NCBI GenBank assembly: GCA_004362315.1
Contig: SNWL01000005.1
Location: 372,001 to 436,000 of the forward strand
Reading direction: 5' to 3'
Length of the DNA stretch: 64,000 nt
Origin: Mycobacterium sp. BK086
GTDB taxonomy: Bacteria; Actinomycetota; Actinomycetes; Mycobacteriales; Mycobacteriaceae
In this document: positions 25,349-33,199 of the stretch, piece after piece
How the letters are laid out: every line of letters begins with the position of its first letter
Numbering within the stretch: position 1 is the stretch's first letter
Translations under genes and position numbers: made by a program
Notes under the pieces: generated by a model
What the model saw: the letters and a program-made list of their open reading frames with translations, nothing else
Database searches by the model: none
What the model was told of the DNA's origin: nothing

Positions 25349-27919
25349 GTGGCATTCGCTGAGCGCGAGCACGAGCTGGCAGTCCTTGCCGCCCGCGCGG
25401 ACGAGGCGAGAAACACCGGCGGCGCTCTGGTGATCGTCTCCGGGGAGTCGGGTGCCGGAAAGACATCGTTCGTCGAGGCGTTCCTCGAGCGGCAGTCGGA
25501 CGGCGCCCGCGTGCTCTGGGGCGGATGCGACCCGCTCTCGACGCCACGGCCATTGGGCCCGATCCATGATCTGGCCGACGAGCTCGGCGAGGACACCCGA
25601 CGGGTGCTGACGTGTGCCGAACAGCCGCACGAGATCTTCACTGCCGTTTTCGAAGACCTCAGAACACACCCGTCGGTCTTGGTCATCGACGATTTGCATT
25701 GGGCCGACCAGGCAGTCGTCGATCTGCTGCGTTTTGTCCTGCGCCGAATCAGGCGCACCCGTTCACTCGTCATCGGGACGGTGCGCGACGACGAAATCGG
25801 ATTCGGTCACCCGATGCGGTCACTGCTCGGTGACGTCGCCCGTTCCGGGTCCGCCACCACGCTGCCGCTGCCGCCACTGACCCTGACGGCGGTGACCGAA
25901 CTCGTCGGCGACACCGATGTCGACCCCGCTCGGCTGCACCGCATTACCGGCGGCAATGCCTTCTTCGTCGGGGAGATGCTCGACCACATCGGTGACGAGC
26001 TGCCGATGACGGTGCGTGACGCGATCCTGGCCCGCACCGTGAATCTCGAAGCTGCGGCATGGGATCTGCTGAATCTGCTGACCTGTGCGCCAGGCGTGAT
26101 CCCCGATTTTCTGCTCACCGACCTCGGCGTCACCGTGCCCGCGCTCCGTGCCCTTGACGAAGCACGGCTGATCCGGCGGACCGATCGGGGAGTGGCCTTC
26201 CGTCACGACCTGTGCCGGCTGGCGGTCGCCAGCGTCATCCCGCCGGGCGCCGAGGCCGAGCTGCACCGCCGGATGATTGCCGCATATGACGCTGCCCCCC
26301 AACAAGATCCGGCGGTCCTGACCCACCACGCGCTGGGCGCGGGTGATCAGCCGCGCATCCTATCGGCCGCATCCGAGGCTGCGCGAGCGGCGGCGCGAAC
26401 GGGTGCGCACACCCAAGCGGCAGAGTTCTATCAGATCGCACTGTCCCACGGTGGTGCGCTGGCAGCCGAACACGAGGCGGAGCTGCTCGAGCTCCTGGCC
26501 CAGGAGTGTTACTTGATCGATCGGCTGGACGAGGCGAGTACAGCCCGCGGCCGGGCGCTGAGCCTGCGCAGCCGGCTCGGCCAGCCCGCCGCGATCAGCG
26601 CCAATCACCACGCCCTGGCCCTCTACGAGTCGTACCGGGCAAACCTGCAGGCGGCCGAACAACATGGCGTGAAAGCGGTTGAGGCGCTGCGGGACTGGTC
26701 GGATCCCGTGCTGCTCGGCCACGTCTTGACGACGCAGGCCTATTTCGCCGTCTCCGCAGGCGATCTCGAGCGTGGCGCGATGCTGTTGGCCCAGGCGCGG
26801 GCGTGTCTGGATCAGACCGATGATCCGATACTGCGCAGTCGAATGGAGATCGTCGAGGGTTACCGTGGTGGGCTGCTGGGTGAGGCCGGCGCGCGTGACG
26901 TAGTGGTATCGGCCATCACGGCCGCGACCGACCATGTGGCCGACGACGTCTATGCCTACGGCTGCTCGATATTGGCGTTGATCGATATCGAGCAGCGGCA
27001 CCACGACCAGACGGCCGAACTCCTGGACGTCAGCGTCCCGCTATGTCTCGAGCGCGATGTTCCGTTCGGTCGGTCGTGGTTGTTCGCGACGCGTGCGAGA
27101 ATCGCTCTGCTGCTGGGGGATTGGGATGACGCCGGTGCGGACGCGGAGACTGTCCTTGCCGGTGTGAACTGGCCGCTGGTGAGCACGTGGCCATGGATCG
27201 TCCAGGCGCTGATCTCGCTTCGTCGCGACGGGATCGCGGTGCCGGGTCTCGATGACGCGTGGCGCGTCTTCAGTGGGTTCGGTGAGCACTTCCGGCTGTT
27301 TCCCGCGGCGGCTGTCGCCGAACAGATGTGGCTGACCGGCAATCCCGACGACCGGATCGACGCCTGCCGGGCACTGCTCGACACGTGTGCTGTTGACGGC
27401 ATCGACATGGCGATCGGTGATCTGGCGGTCTGGTTGCGCCGACTCGATCCCGAGATCGAGACCGAGCGGGCCATCGGGCCCCACCGGCTGTTGCTCGACG
27501 GACAGTTCGAGGCGGCGGCCGATGAGTTCCAGAGGCTTTCGATGCCGTACGAGGCGGCGCTGGCGCTCATCGACTCGGGTGACGCGGAGCTGACCCGTCG
27601 CGGTCTGGGCGTCCTTGACCGGCTGGGAGCGGCGGCGGTGGCCGCGAAGGTGCGGCGCGGCCTGCGGTTGGGTGGTGCGAGCGTGGTGCCGGCCCGGGCT
27701 CGGTCGGCAACGCTCAGCAACGCCGCGGGCCTGACCGCCCGGCAAATCGAGGTCCTCGGCCTCATCGATCAGGGCCTGACGAATGCCGAACTGGCCGACA
27801 GGCTTTACCTGTCGGTCAGAACGGTGGACCACCACGTGGCGGCGATACTCGGCAAGCTCGGTGTGGCCGGGCGGCGCGAGGCTATCCGGAAGGGCCGCGA
27901 ACTGGGCATCCTGTCGTGA
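25349..27919 (+). CDS. LAL-type LuxR-family regulator with N-terminal AAA ATPase
   Basis: 856-residue large ATP-binding regulator of the LuxR family, the usual size. Walker A GESGAGKTS is at 32-40 and Walker B VLVIDD at 110-115. A helical TPR-like middle region spans about 300-750, and a C-terminal LuxR helix-turn-helix spans about 795-850 (LTARQIEVLGLIDQGLTNAELADRLYLSVRTVDHHV). Such proteins couple ligand and ATP binding to transcription activation. The start is GTG at 25349. It is divergent from the DUF4242-PGRS-DsrE run, which it may control, and its end overlaps the convergent mddA-like gene by 38 bases. Confidence 0.88.
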   Translation: MAFAEREHELAVLAARADEARNTGGALVIVSGESGAGKTSFVEAFLERQSDGARVLWGGCDPLSTPRPLGPIHDLADELGEDTRRVLTCAEQPHEIFTAVFEDLRTHPSVLVIDDLHWADQAVVDLLRFVLRRIRRTRSLVIGTVRDDEIGFGHPMRSLLGDVARSGSATTLPLPPLTLTAVTELVGDTDVDPARLHRITGGNAFFVGEMLDHIGDELPMTVRDAILARTVNLEAAAWDLLNLLTCAPGVIPDFLLTDLGVTVPALRALDEARLIRRTDRGVAFRHDLCRLAVASVIPPGAEAELHRRMIAAYDAAPQQDPAVLTHHALGAGDQPRILSAASEAARAAARTGAHTQAAEFYQIALSHGGALAAEHEAELLELLAQECYLIDRLDEASTARGRALSLRSRLGQPAAISANHHALALYESYRANLQAAEQHGVKAVEALRDWSDPVLLGHVLTTQAYFAVSAGDLERGAMLLAQARACLDQTDDPILRSRMEIVEGYRGGLLGEAGARDVVVSAITAATDHVADDVYAYGCSILALIDIEQRHHDQTAELLDVSVPLCLERDVPFGRSWLFATRARIALLLGDWDDAGADAETVLAGVNWPLVSTWPWIVQALISLRRDGIAVPGLDDAWRVFSGFGEHFRLFPAAAVAEQMWLTGNPDDRIDACRALLDTCAVDGIDMAIGDLAVWLRRLDPEIETERAIGPHRLLLDGQFEAAADEFQRLSMPYEAALALIDSGDAELTRRGLGVLDRLGAAAVAAKVRRGLRLGGASVVPARARSATLSNAAGLTARQIEVLGLIDQGLTNAELADRLYLSVRTVDHHVAAILGKLGVAGRREAIRKGRELGILS

Positions 27920-28697
27920 TGTGGGACGAGCGACGCGGCCGCAAGCCGGGAACCAGCATCGGCACGCTGTTGCGGTAGAGCCGGTAATCCTCGCCCAGCG
28001 CCGCGAGCAGGTCGCGCTCCTCGAGTTGCAGGGCGATCAGGATGTAGCCGGTCGTGCCGAGCGCGAACAGAAGATGACCGGCGGTCATGTCGGGCGTCGC
28101 CCAGAACGCGACGAGAAAGCCCAGCATCAGCGGGTGGCGCACCAGCCGGTACAGCAGGTTCGCCCGGAACCCGGTTTCCCGGTCCGGCGAACCCCGCCAG
28201 ACCGCGAATACCTGCCGCAGTCCGAACAATTCAAAATGGTTGATCATGAAGGTGGCCGCCAGGACGGTAGCCCAGCCCGCCGCGAACAGCGTCCACAGCA
28301 GCACGCGGACAGCCGGCTGGTCGACCTGCCAGACGACCGCAGGCATCGTGTGCCACTGCCAATACATCAGCAGCAGAACAAGACTGGCGAGAAGCACGTA
28401 GGTACTGCGTTCGATCACCGGTGGGATGATGCGGGTCCACCATCGTTTGAACGCGGGCCTGGCCATCACACTGTGCTGGACGGCGAACAGCCCGAGAAGC
28501 ACCGTGTTGATGGCAAGCGCCACGCCGAACGGGGCGCCGTCGATACCGTGATCGACGGTGCGCGGCACCACGATGTCACCGACGAAACCGATGGCGTAGC
28601 AGAAGGACACGAGAAAGACGACGTAGCTCGCAATGCCATAGCCCACGGCCAGGATGCGACGGGTCCGCGTGGATGCGGAGAGCGGGATGTTTGTCAT
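27882..28697 (-). CDS. mddA: MddA-like methanethiol S-methyltransferase (NnrU/isoprenylcysteine-methyltransferase-type membrane enzyme)
   Basis: About 271 residues from ATG 28697, with five or more hydrophobic helices. The C-terminal half shows the membrane methyltransferase signature LYRLVRHPLMLGFLVAFWATP, followed by ERDLLAALGEDYRLYRNSVPMLVPG. MddA proteins methylate methanethiol to dimethyl sulfide using SAM. Gene size and motifs agree, although related NnrU-type proteins look similar. The first gene after the second DsrE gene on the same strand, it has its own upstream GGGGCATTCGCCTC box 37 bases before the start. A sulfur link with DsrE is attractive but inferred. Confidence 0.75.
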   Translation of the reverse strand: MTNIPLSASTRTRRILAVGYGIASYVVFLVSFCYAIGFVGDIVVPRTVDHGIDGAPFGVALAINTVLLGLFAVQHSVMARPAFKRWWTRIIPPVIERSTYVLLASLVLLLMYWQWHTMPAVVWQVDQPAVRVLLWTLFAAGWATVLAATFMINHFELFGLRQVFAVWRGSPDRETGFRANLLYRLVRHPLMLGFLVAFWATPDMTAGHLLFALGTTGYILIALQLEERDLLAALGEDYRLYRNSVPMLVPGLRPRRSSHITTGCPVRGPSG

Positions 28698-28733
28698 GGT
28701 CAAGATGCTCCTCGCGAAGCCCGCACTGATCAT

Positions 28734-28747
28734 GGGGCATTCGCCTC
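28734..28747 (-). promoter_or_regulatory. Shared upstream box, copy 1 (mddA-like gene)
   Basis: Plus-strand GGGGCATTCGCCTC, preceded by GATCAT, lies 37 bases before the start of the mddA-like gene. The minus-strand core TGCCCCATGATC matches the boxes upstream of the second DsrE gene and of the gene ending at 31558. Confidence 0.6.
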
Positions 28748-28785
28748 AACAACGGGTCAGCCCAGCGGGTGGTTCAACCCGAAGC

Positions 28786-29154
28786 TCAGTAACTGAACGT
28801 TGTCGCCCCGTCGCCGATCCATTCCCACAGCTGAACCGTGCCGCCGACCTCGGCGCCGGCGATGAAGTCGGCGGCATTCAGATTCTTGGCCTGCACGCAC
28901 ACGGAGCAGACCAGGTAGCGTCCGCCGGCCTGCTGGTAGCGCTCGATGAGCTGGGCCAGGGGCGGGCACCCCTCACACGCGGTGGCCACGCCCACGCCGG
29001 GTACGGCCAGGCGCACAGCCTCTTTCGTCAAGAACATCATCGTCGGACGGCCGGATTCGGCGGCGCCGACAGCTACCAGAAATGCCACCGTGACGCGCTC
29101 GGGATCCTCCAGGCCGGTGGTCAGACTGATCGCTGCTTTGTTGTCGCTATTCAT
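28786..29154 (-). CDS. DsrE-family protein with two CxxC motifs, copy 2
   Basis: 122 residues, about 84 percent identical by eye to copy 1. The cysteines C60/C63 and C83/C86 are kept, and the last 19 residues (GGTVQLWEWIGDGATTFSY) are the same. Differences are mostly conservative and cluster around the second CxxC (CPLC versus CSVC). ATG at 29154 follows a GTGAGG site. The gene lies downstream of the HD-GYP/LuxR gene with 47 bases between them, and has its own copy of the shared upstream box, so it may be transcribed separately. Confidence 0.82.
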   Translation of the reverse strand: MNSDNKAAISLTTGLEDPERVTVAFLVAVGAAESGRPTMMFLTKEAVRLAVPGVGVATACEGCPPLAQLIERYQQAGGRYLVCSVCVQAKNLNAADFIAGAEVGGTVQLWEWIGDGATTFSY

Positions 29155-29189
29155 GACGTGATCCTCACTCCCAGCCCCATGGCGGTCAT

Positions 29190-29203
29190 GGGGCAAACGC
29201 CTC
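29190..29203 (-). promoter_or_regulatory. Shared upstream box, copy 2 (second DsrE gene)
   Basis: Plus-strand GGGGCAAACGCCTC, preceded by GGTCAT, starts 36 bases from the DsrE start codon and overlaps the stop codon of the HD-GYP gene. The minus-strand core TGCCCCATGACC is identical to that at copy 3. Confidence 0.6.
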
Positions 29204-30803
29204 AGCCCAGCGGTCCGTTCAATCCGTGCCGCAGCGCGTACATACTCGCTCCGATGCGGTTGGTCACGCCGATCTTGGCGTAGGTCCGTTCGACGTGATT
29301 GCGTGCGGTCTTCTCGCTGATCACCAGCGAGGTGGCGATTTCCTTGTTCGAGGCGCCGCGCGCCACCAGGCACAGCACCTCGATCTCGCGGGGCGTCAGT
29401 CCGTCGGGCCGGGTGGATGGCCGGCGAGTCTGGTGACCGGCCGCGCGCAGGACGGCTTCGGCGGCGACCTCGTCCAACTCGCCGCCGCGTGCCCGTTCCC
29501 GCAGCCGGTGGGCGGCCGCCGCCGGTTCCAGTGGTGCGCGGTAAGGCCTTGGCTCAACGGCTGATTGGTAGGCGACCGCGGCAGCGAGCACCCGGTCGGG
29601 CATGCCGAGCGCGGCGCCGGGCAGGCTGCGGGGATAGCCCGTGCCATTGACGCACTCATGGTGATTGCCGGCGATCTGGGCGACCTCTTCAAGGCCGCTG
29701 ATCCGACTCAGGATGCGGGTCGTGAGGTACGGGTGCAGACGCATCCGCTCGAACTCGGCCGCCGACAATGTCGACGGCTTGGACCACACCTGATTGGAGA
29801 CACCGATGCGGCCGAGGTCGTGGACGTGACCGGCTCGCCGAACCAGGGTGACCGTTTCGGGGCCCAAACCGGCGAGCTCGGCGGCGTCGCCGGCCAGCTG
29901 GGCGACCGCACGCGAATGACCAAGTGTGAAGGGACATTTCAGATCTACAAAATCGCCAAGTGCCTCCAGCAACTCGTCGAGCGACTGCTGCTGCAGCGGC
30001 TGGTGGTGATCGGGGGCGCAGGCCAGCGCTGCTTCCCAGACCTCGCCGGCCTGCGGGCCGGCCAGTATCGCCTCGGCATCGGCGGTGAAGATCTCGACCA
30101 CCGCCGGGTCGAAGTGATGACCGCTGCGTTCGGTGACCATCTCCACGGCGGCGCTCACACCACCGCTGCGGTGGTGCACCTCGGCCATATCGGCGAGCTG
30201 GGCCACCCGCATCTCGATCGGAATGTCCTCGCCGCGAACCCCGCCGGGCATTCCGCGCCCGTCGTAGCGTTCGAAGCTGAAGCCCACCGCATTCTGAACT
30301 CCTGAGCCCAGACCCATGCGGTCGGCGAGCAGGGCCGCCGACGTGCAATGCGAGTGGATCAGCTGGGACATGTTGCCGCGGGCGTTGATGAACAGGGTTG
30401 CCATCGAGGTCAACCGCTGTGCGACGGGTTCACCCCTGCCGATATTGGCGGCCAGGAAGCGGAAGTACGGCAACCCCGCCCAGTCGACGTGATAGGAGTC
30501 GCGGCGCACCGAGATGTCGTCGCCGAACCACTGCGCGAATTCGTGCGAATCCGCGTGACAGCCGATCCACATCACCAAGGTCGCGTAGTACACGCAATCG
30601 CGTTGCTCGCGGTCCAGCCCCAGCCGGTCGGCGATGCGCGTTCCGATCAGGGCGGAGCGCAACATGTGCTCGGCGGGCTGGCCGAGGCCGAGGTCGATCG
30701 CCACCGAAAGCGCAGCCAGCAGTTCGGCGCGGCTCGGTGTGCGGGGCTGCGGACCGCCGGGGGCCCTCGGCGCTGCCACGTGCTCGATTGTGCTCCCTAA
30801 CAC
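29202..30803 (-). CDS. Tandem HD-GYP protein with C-terminal LuxR helix-turn-helix
   Basis: 533 residues. Residues about 30-245 look like a degenerate HD-GYP domain: FERYDGRGMPGGVRGEDIP at 177-195 and HHFDPAVVEIF keep the family shape, but the HHE triad is lost. Residues about 270-440 are a second HD-GYP with GHS (His296), HVHDLGRIGV (His328-Asp329) and HHECVNGTGYP (381-391), where the usual Asp before Gly is Asn. Residues 469-527 are a LuxR DNA-binding domain. HD-GYP domains cleave or sense cyclic dinucleotides; direct fusion to a DNA-binding output suggests a sensor-regulator. GTG start at 30803, overlapping the upstream gene's stop. Confidence 0.82.
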   Translation of the reverse strand: MLGSTIEHVAAPRAPGGPQPRTPSRAELLAALSVAIDLGLGQPAEHMLRSALIGTRIADRLGLDREQRDCVYYATLVMWIGCHADSHEFAQWFGDDISVRRDSYHVDWAGLPYFRFLAANIGRGEPVAQRLTSMATLFINARGNMSQLIHSHCTSAALLADRMGLGSGVQNAVGFSFERYDGRGMPGGVRGEDIPIEMRVAQLADMAEVHHRSGGVSAAVEMVTERSGHHFDPAVVEIFTADAEAILAGPQAGEVWEAALACAPDHHQPLQQQSLDELLEALGDFVDLKCPFTLGHSRAVAQLAGDAAELAGLGPETVTLVRRAGHVHDLGRIGVSNQVWSKPSTLSAAEFERMRLHPYLTTRILSRISGLEEVAQIAGNHHECVNGTGYPRSLPGAALGMPDRVLAAAVAYQSAVEPRPYRAPLEPAAAAHRLRERARGGELDEVAAEAVLRAAGHQTRRPSTRPDGLTPREIEVLCLVARGASNKEIATSLVISEKTARNHVERTYAKIGVTNRIGASMYALRHGLNGPLG

Positions 30804-31558
30804 GCGGTACGGGGTTCAGTTGACGCGGTGTGCCGGGCCGAGATGTGACACTGCGGATCGAAGCCGTCGAACCGTGCCGTACCGATCACACAAAGACCCC
30901 GCTGTGGCAGGCGGAAGTCGCCCAATCGCTCCTGAGCGGGCAGCGGGGCGACCGCCCCGAGATCCGCGCCGTGCAGGACGGCCCGCGAGTCGCCGACCGC
31001 CCAGATCTGGCGTGGCGCGACGCGGAAACCCTGACCGTTGGGCACGATGCCGGACAGCCGCATCGCCCCGGTGCCCAGCAGCGGCCCTGCCACCCGGCCC
31101 ATCGCGGCCAGTACCGGCCTGCTCGCCCAGGCCCATTCGGGCAGCGCGTGCCCGAGACGGCTCACCGCGCGGGTGGTCGGCGTGCTCGTCATGCCGACGG
31201 TCCACCGCAGCAGGCCGGGGATGCCGATAATCAGCGACCAGGGATCGGTCCAGGCCATGGAGATCGTGCATTCCACCGCGGGAACCGTTGTCGCCGAACT
31301 GAAATAGCGCGCGCAGCTCTGCTCGGCGGGCGTCGTGGCGTAGAACGTCCACCGGCCGTCGGGGTCGCGGTGCCACACCGAGCGGTAGGCGGGGGAGAAC
31401 GAGGACGCGGGGAAGTAGCGGTAGGCCAGATAGTGCCCGCTGTCGAACGGCAGGCCCATGATGCCGAAACCGTGCACTCGGTCGTCGGTGCCGGCCGGCA
31501 GTGTGCGCTGGGCGGTGACGGCACGCACTGCGTGTTGGGGTGTGCTGATCGTTGTCAT
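30797..31558 (-). CDS. Hypothetical protein upstream of the HD-GYP/LuxR regulator
   Basis: 253 residues from ATG 31558; a GTG at 31582 is also possible. No signal peptide or clear membrane helices. The sequence is rich in aromatic residues (FGIMGLPFDSGHYLAYRYFPASSFSPAYRSVWHRDPDGRWTF) and reads like a lipocalin- or START-like beta-rich protein, but I cannot name a family. Its stop overlaps the start of the HD-GYP/LuxR gene by seven bases, so both are made from one transcript starting at the shared upstream box at 31596. It may act on the signal that regulator senses. Confidence 0.7.
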   Translation of the reverse strand: MTTISTPQHAVRAVTAQRTLPAGTDDRVHGFGIMGLPFDSGHYLAYRYFPASSFSPAYRSVWHRDPDGRWTFYATTPAEQSCARYFSSATTVPAVECTISMAWTDPWSLIIGIPGLLRWTVGMTSTPTTRAVSRLGHALPEWAWASRPVLAAMGRVAGPLLGTGAMRLSGIVPNGQGFRVAPRQIWAVGDSRAVLHGADLGAVAPLPAQERLGDFRLPQRGLCVIGTARFDGFDPQCHISARHTASTEPRTAC

Positions 31559-31595
31559 GGGCCCAATGCTGGCGTGGTGCACCGGGTCCGGTCAT

Positions 31596-31609
31596 GGGGC
31601 AGTTGCCCC
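31596..31609 (-). promoter_or_regulatory. Shared upstream box, copy 3 (hypothetical gene/HD-GYP operon)
   Basis: GGGGCAGTTGCCCC is the most symmetrical copy (GGGGCA/TGCCCC around GT), 38 bases before the start at 31558. It lies in the 55-base gap after the DedA gene. Confidence 0.6.
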
Positions 31610-31613
31610 ACTT

Positions 31614-32273
31614 TCAGTTCTGCGGTTTGCGCAGGGTCTCCCAGTCGTGCTCGGCCTCGAGCTGGTCGATCAGGCGACGGGTGCGCTCCTTGAGCAGCAT
31701 CGTCATCCCGACGCCGATGAGGATCGCGACGATCAGCGCGACCCAGGAGAACCGCGACAGCCATTTTTCGGCGGCGATGCCGAGGTAGTAGACCACCGCG
31801 GTGGTGCCGCCGGCCCAGCACACGGCGCCGGTGGCGTTGGCGGCCAGGAACTGTGGATAACGCATGTGCAGCGCACCGGCCAGTGGGCCGGCCAGGATGC
31901 GCAGCAGTGCGATGAAGCGCCCGAAGAACACCGCCCACACACCCCACCGGGCGAACAACTGCTTGGCCAGTGCCACGTGGCCCGGGCCGAAGTGTTTCGG
32001 GAAGCGTTTACCGAGTCGCTCGAACAGACCCATGCCGAACTTGCGGCCGATCGTGTAACCGATCGTGTCGCCGATGATCGCCCCGATGGTCGCTGATGCG
32101 CCTACCCACACCGGGTCGATGTCGAGGGTGTGCCGGGAGGCCAGCAGCGCCGCACTCACCAACGCGATCTCACCCGGCAGCGGGATGCCCAGGCTCTCGA
32201 TGCCGATGATCAGTCCGACCACCAGGTACACCGCCAGCGGCGGGATGGATTCCAGCAGCGAGTCGACCGTCAC
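31614..32273 (-). CDS. DedA-family membrane protein
   Basis: 219 residues with about five hydrophobic helices. DedA signatures are present: ESLGIPLPGEIAL near 25-37, IGDTIGYTIGRKFG near 67, and RWGVWAVFFGRFIALLRILAGPLAGALHM around 108-136, with the conserved RF and R.L.G. residues. DedA proteins are lipid-flipping or transporter-like inner membrane proteins. The start is GTG at 32273. It follows the polyamine-type ABC transporter genes by about 60 bases on the same strand, so read-through is possible, but a functional link is not established. Confidence 0.88.
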   Translation of the reverse strand: MTVDSLLESIPPLAVYLVVGLIIGIESLGIPLPGEIALVSAALLASRHTLDIDPVWVGASATIGAIIGDTIGYTIGRKFGMGLFERLGKRFPKHFGPGHVALAKQLFARWGVWAVFFGRFIALLRILAGPLAGALHMRYPQFLAANATGAVCWAGGTTAVVYYLGIAAEKWLSRFSWVALIVAILIGVGMTMLLKERTRRLIDQLEAEHDWETLRKPQN

Positions 32274-32335
32274 CTGCCAAGAATGCCGTATGGACCGCGG
32301 TCAGCGGCAGTTACGCCGGTGTTCGCGTGTCGAAC

Positions 32336-33199
32336 TCAGCTGTCGCGCTTGCGCCGGTAGAGCGTCCCGACGCCCAGCAGGATCAGGCTGATCACCAGGA
32401 TCGCGGTGGCCAGCACATTGATCTGGGGCGGCACAGCGGCTTTCACCGCCGCGTTCACGTACAGCGGGTAGGTCACGGTCGAGCCGCTGACGAAGTACGT
32501 GATGATGAAGTCGTCGAGGGACAGCGCGAACGACAGCATGGCGGCGGCGACGATGCCCGGCACGATCAGCGGCAGAGTCACCTTGAAGAACGTCCGGGTG
32601 GGGCCGGCGCCCAAATCCAGCGAGGCGTCTTCGAGTGTCCAGTCGAAGCCGCGGATGCGGGCACGCACGGTCATCGCGATGAAGCTGATCTCGAAAGCCA
32701 CGTGTGCGATCACGATGGTGGTGTATCCGGTGGCCCAGCCCAGGTCGAGAAACAGGGTCAGCAGCGAGGCGCCCATCACGACCTCGGGTGAGGTCAGCGG
32801 CAGCACCAGGAAGGTGTCGACCGTCTTGCTGCCGCGAAATCGTTGCCGCACAAGGGCAATCGCGACCAGGGTGCCGAGAATTCCGGCGATCACGGTCGAC
32901 ACCGCTGCGACGTTCAGGCTCAGTTTCAATGCCTCGGTCAGGGCCGGGTATTTGAACGGGTTGGCCCAGTTGTCGAACGTGAAACCCTGCCAGGTGTAGT
33001 TGAACTTTCCGGCCGGCTTGTTGAACGAGAAGACGACGATCACCAGGATCGGCAGGAACAGATAGGCCAACACCAGGCCTGCGATGACGCGCAGTGCTAT
33101 GTCGCCGAGCTTGAAGGTGCCCCGAATGTTGCGGCCCGGCTTGGCCAGCCCGCCGTGGTCGATGGTCTGCGCGATCGCCGCGCCGGCCTCGGTTGTCAT
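32336..33199 (-). CDS. Polyamine-type ABC transporter permease, PotC-like
   Basis: 287-residue inner-membrane permease with six helices and the binding-protein-dependent permease motif EDASLDLGAGPTRTFFKVTLPLIVPGI (EAA loop, about 185-210), the site that meets the ATPase. Members of this PotC group carry spermidine, putrescine or similar cations. Its start overlaps the PotB-like stop by four bases. It is the last gene of a potA-potD-potB-potC style operon. Confidence 0.88.
   Translation of the reverse strand: MTTEAGAAIAQTIDHGGLAKPGRNIRGTFKLGDIALRVIAGLVLAYLFLPILVIVVFSFNKPAGKFNYTWQGFTFDNWANPFKYPALTEALKLSLNVAAVSTVIAGILGTLVAIALVRQRFRGSKTVDTFLVLPLTSPEVVMGASLLTLFLDLGWATGYTTIVIAHVAFEISFIAMTVRARIRGFDWTLEDASLDLGAGPTRTFFKVTLPLIVPGIVAAAMLSFALSLDDFIITYFVSGSTVTYPLYVNAAVKAAVPPQINVLATAILVISLILLGVGTLYRRKRDS

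Noticed and set aside
28734..31609. DosR dormancy boxes
   Set aside because: The shared box does not fit the DosR consensus TTSGGGACTWWAGTCCCSAA; only the G-rich/C-rich arms are vaguely similar.
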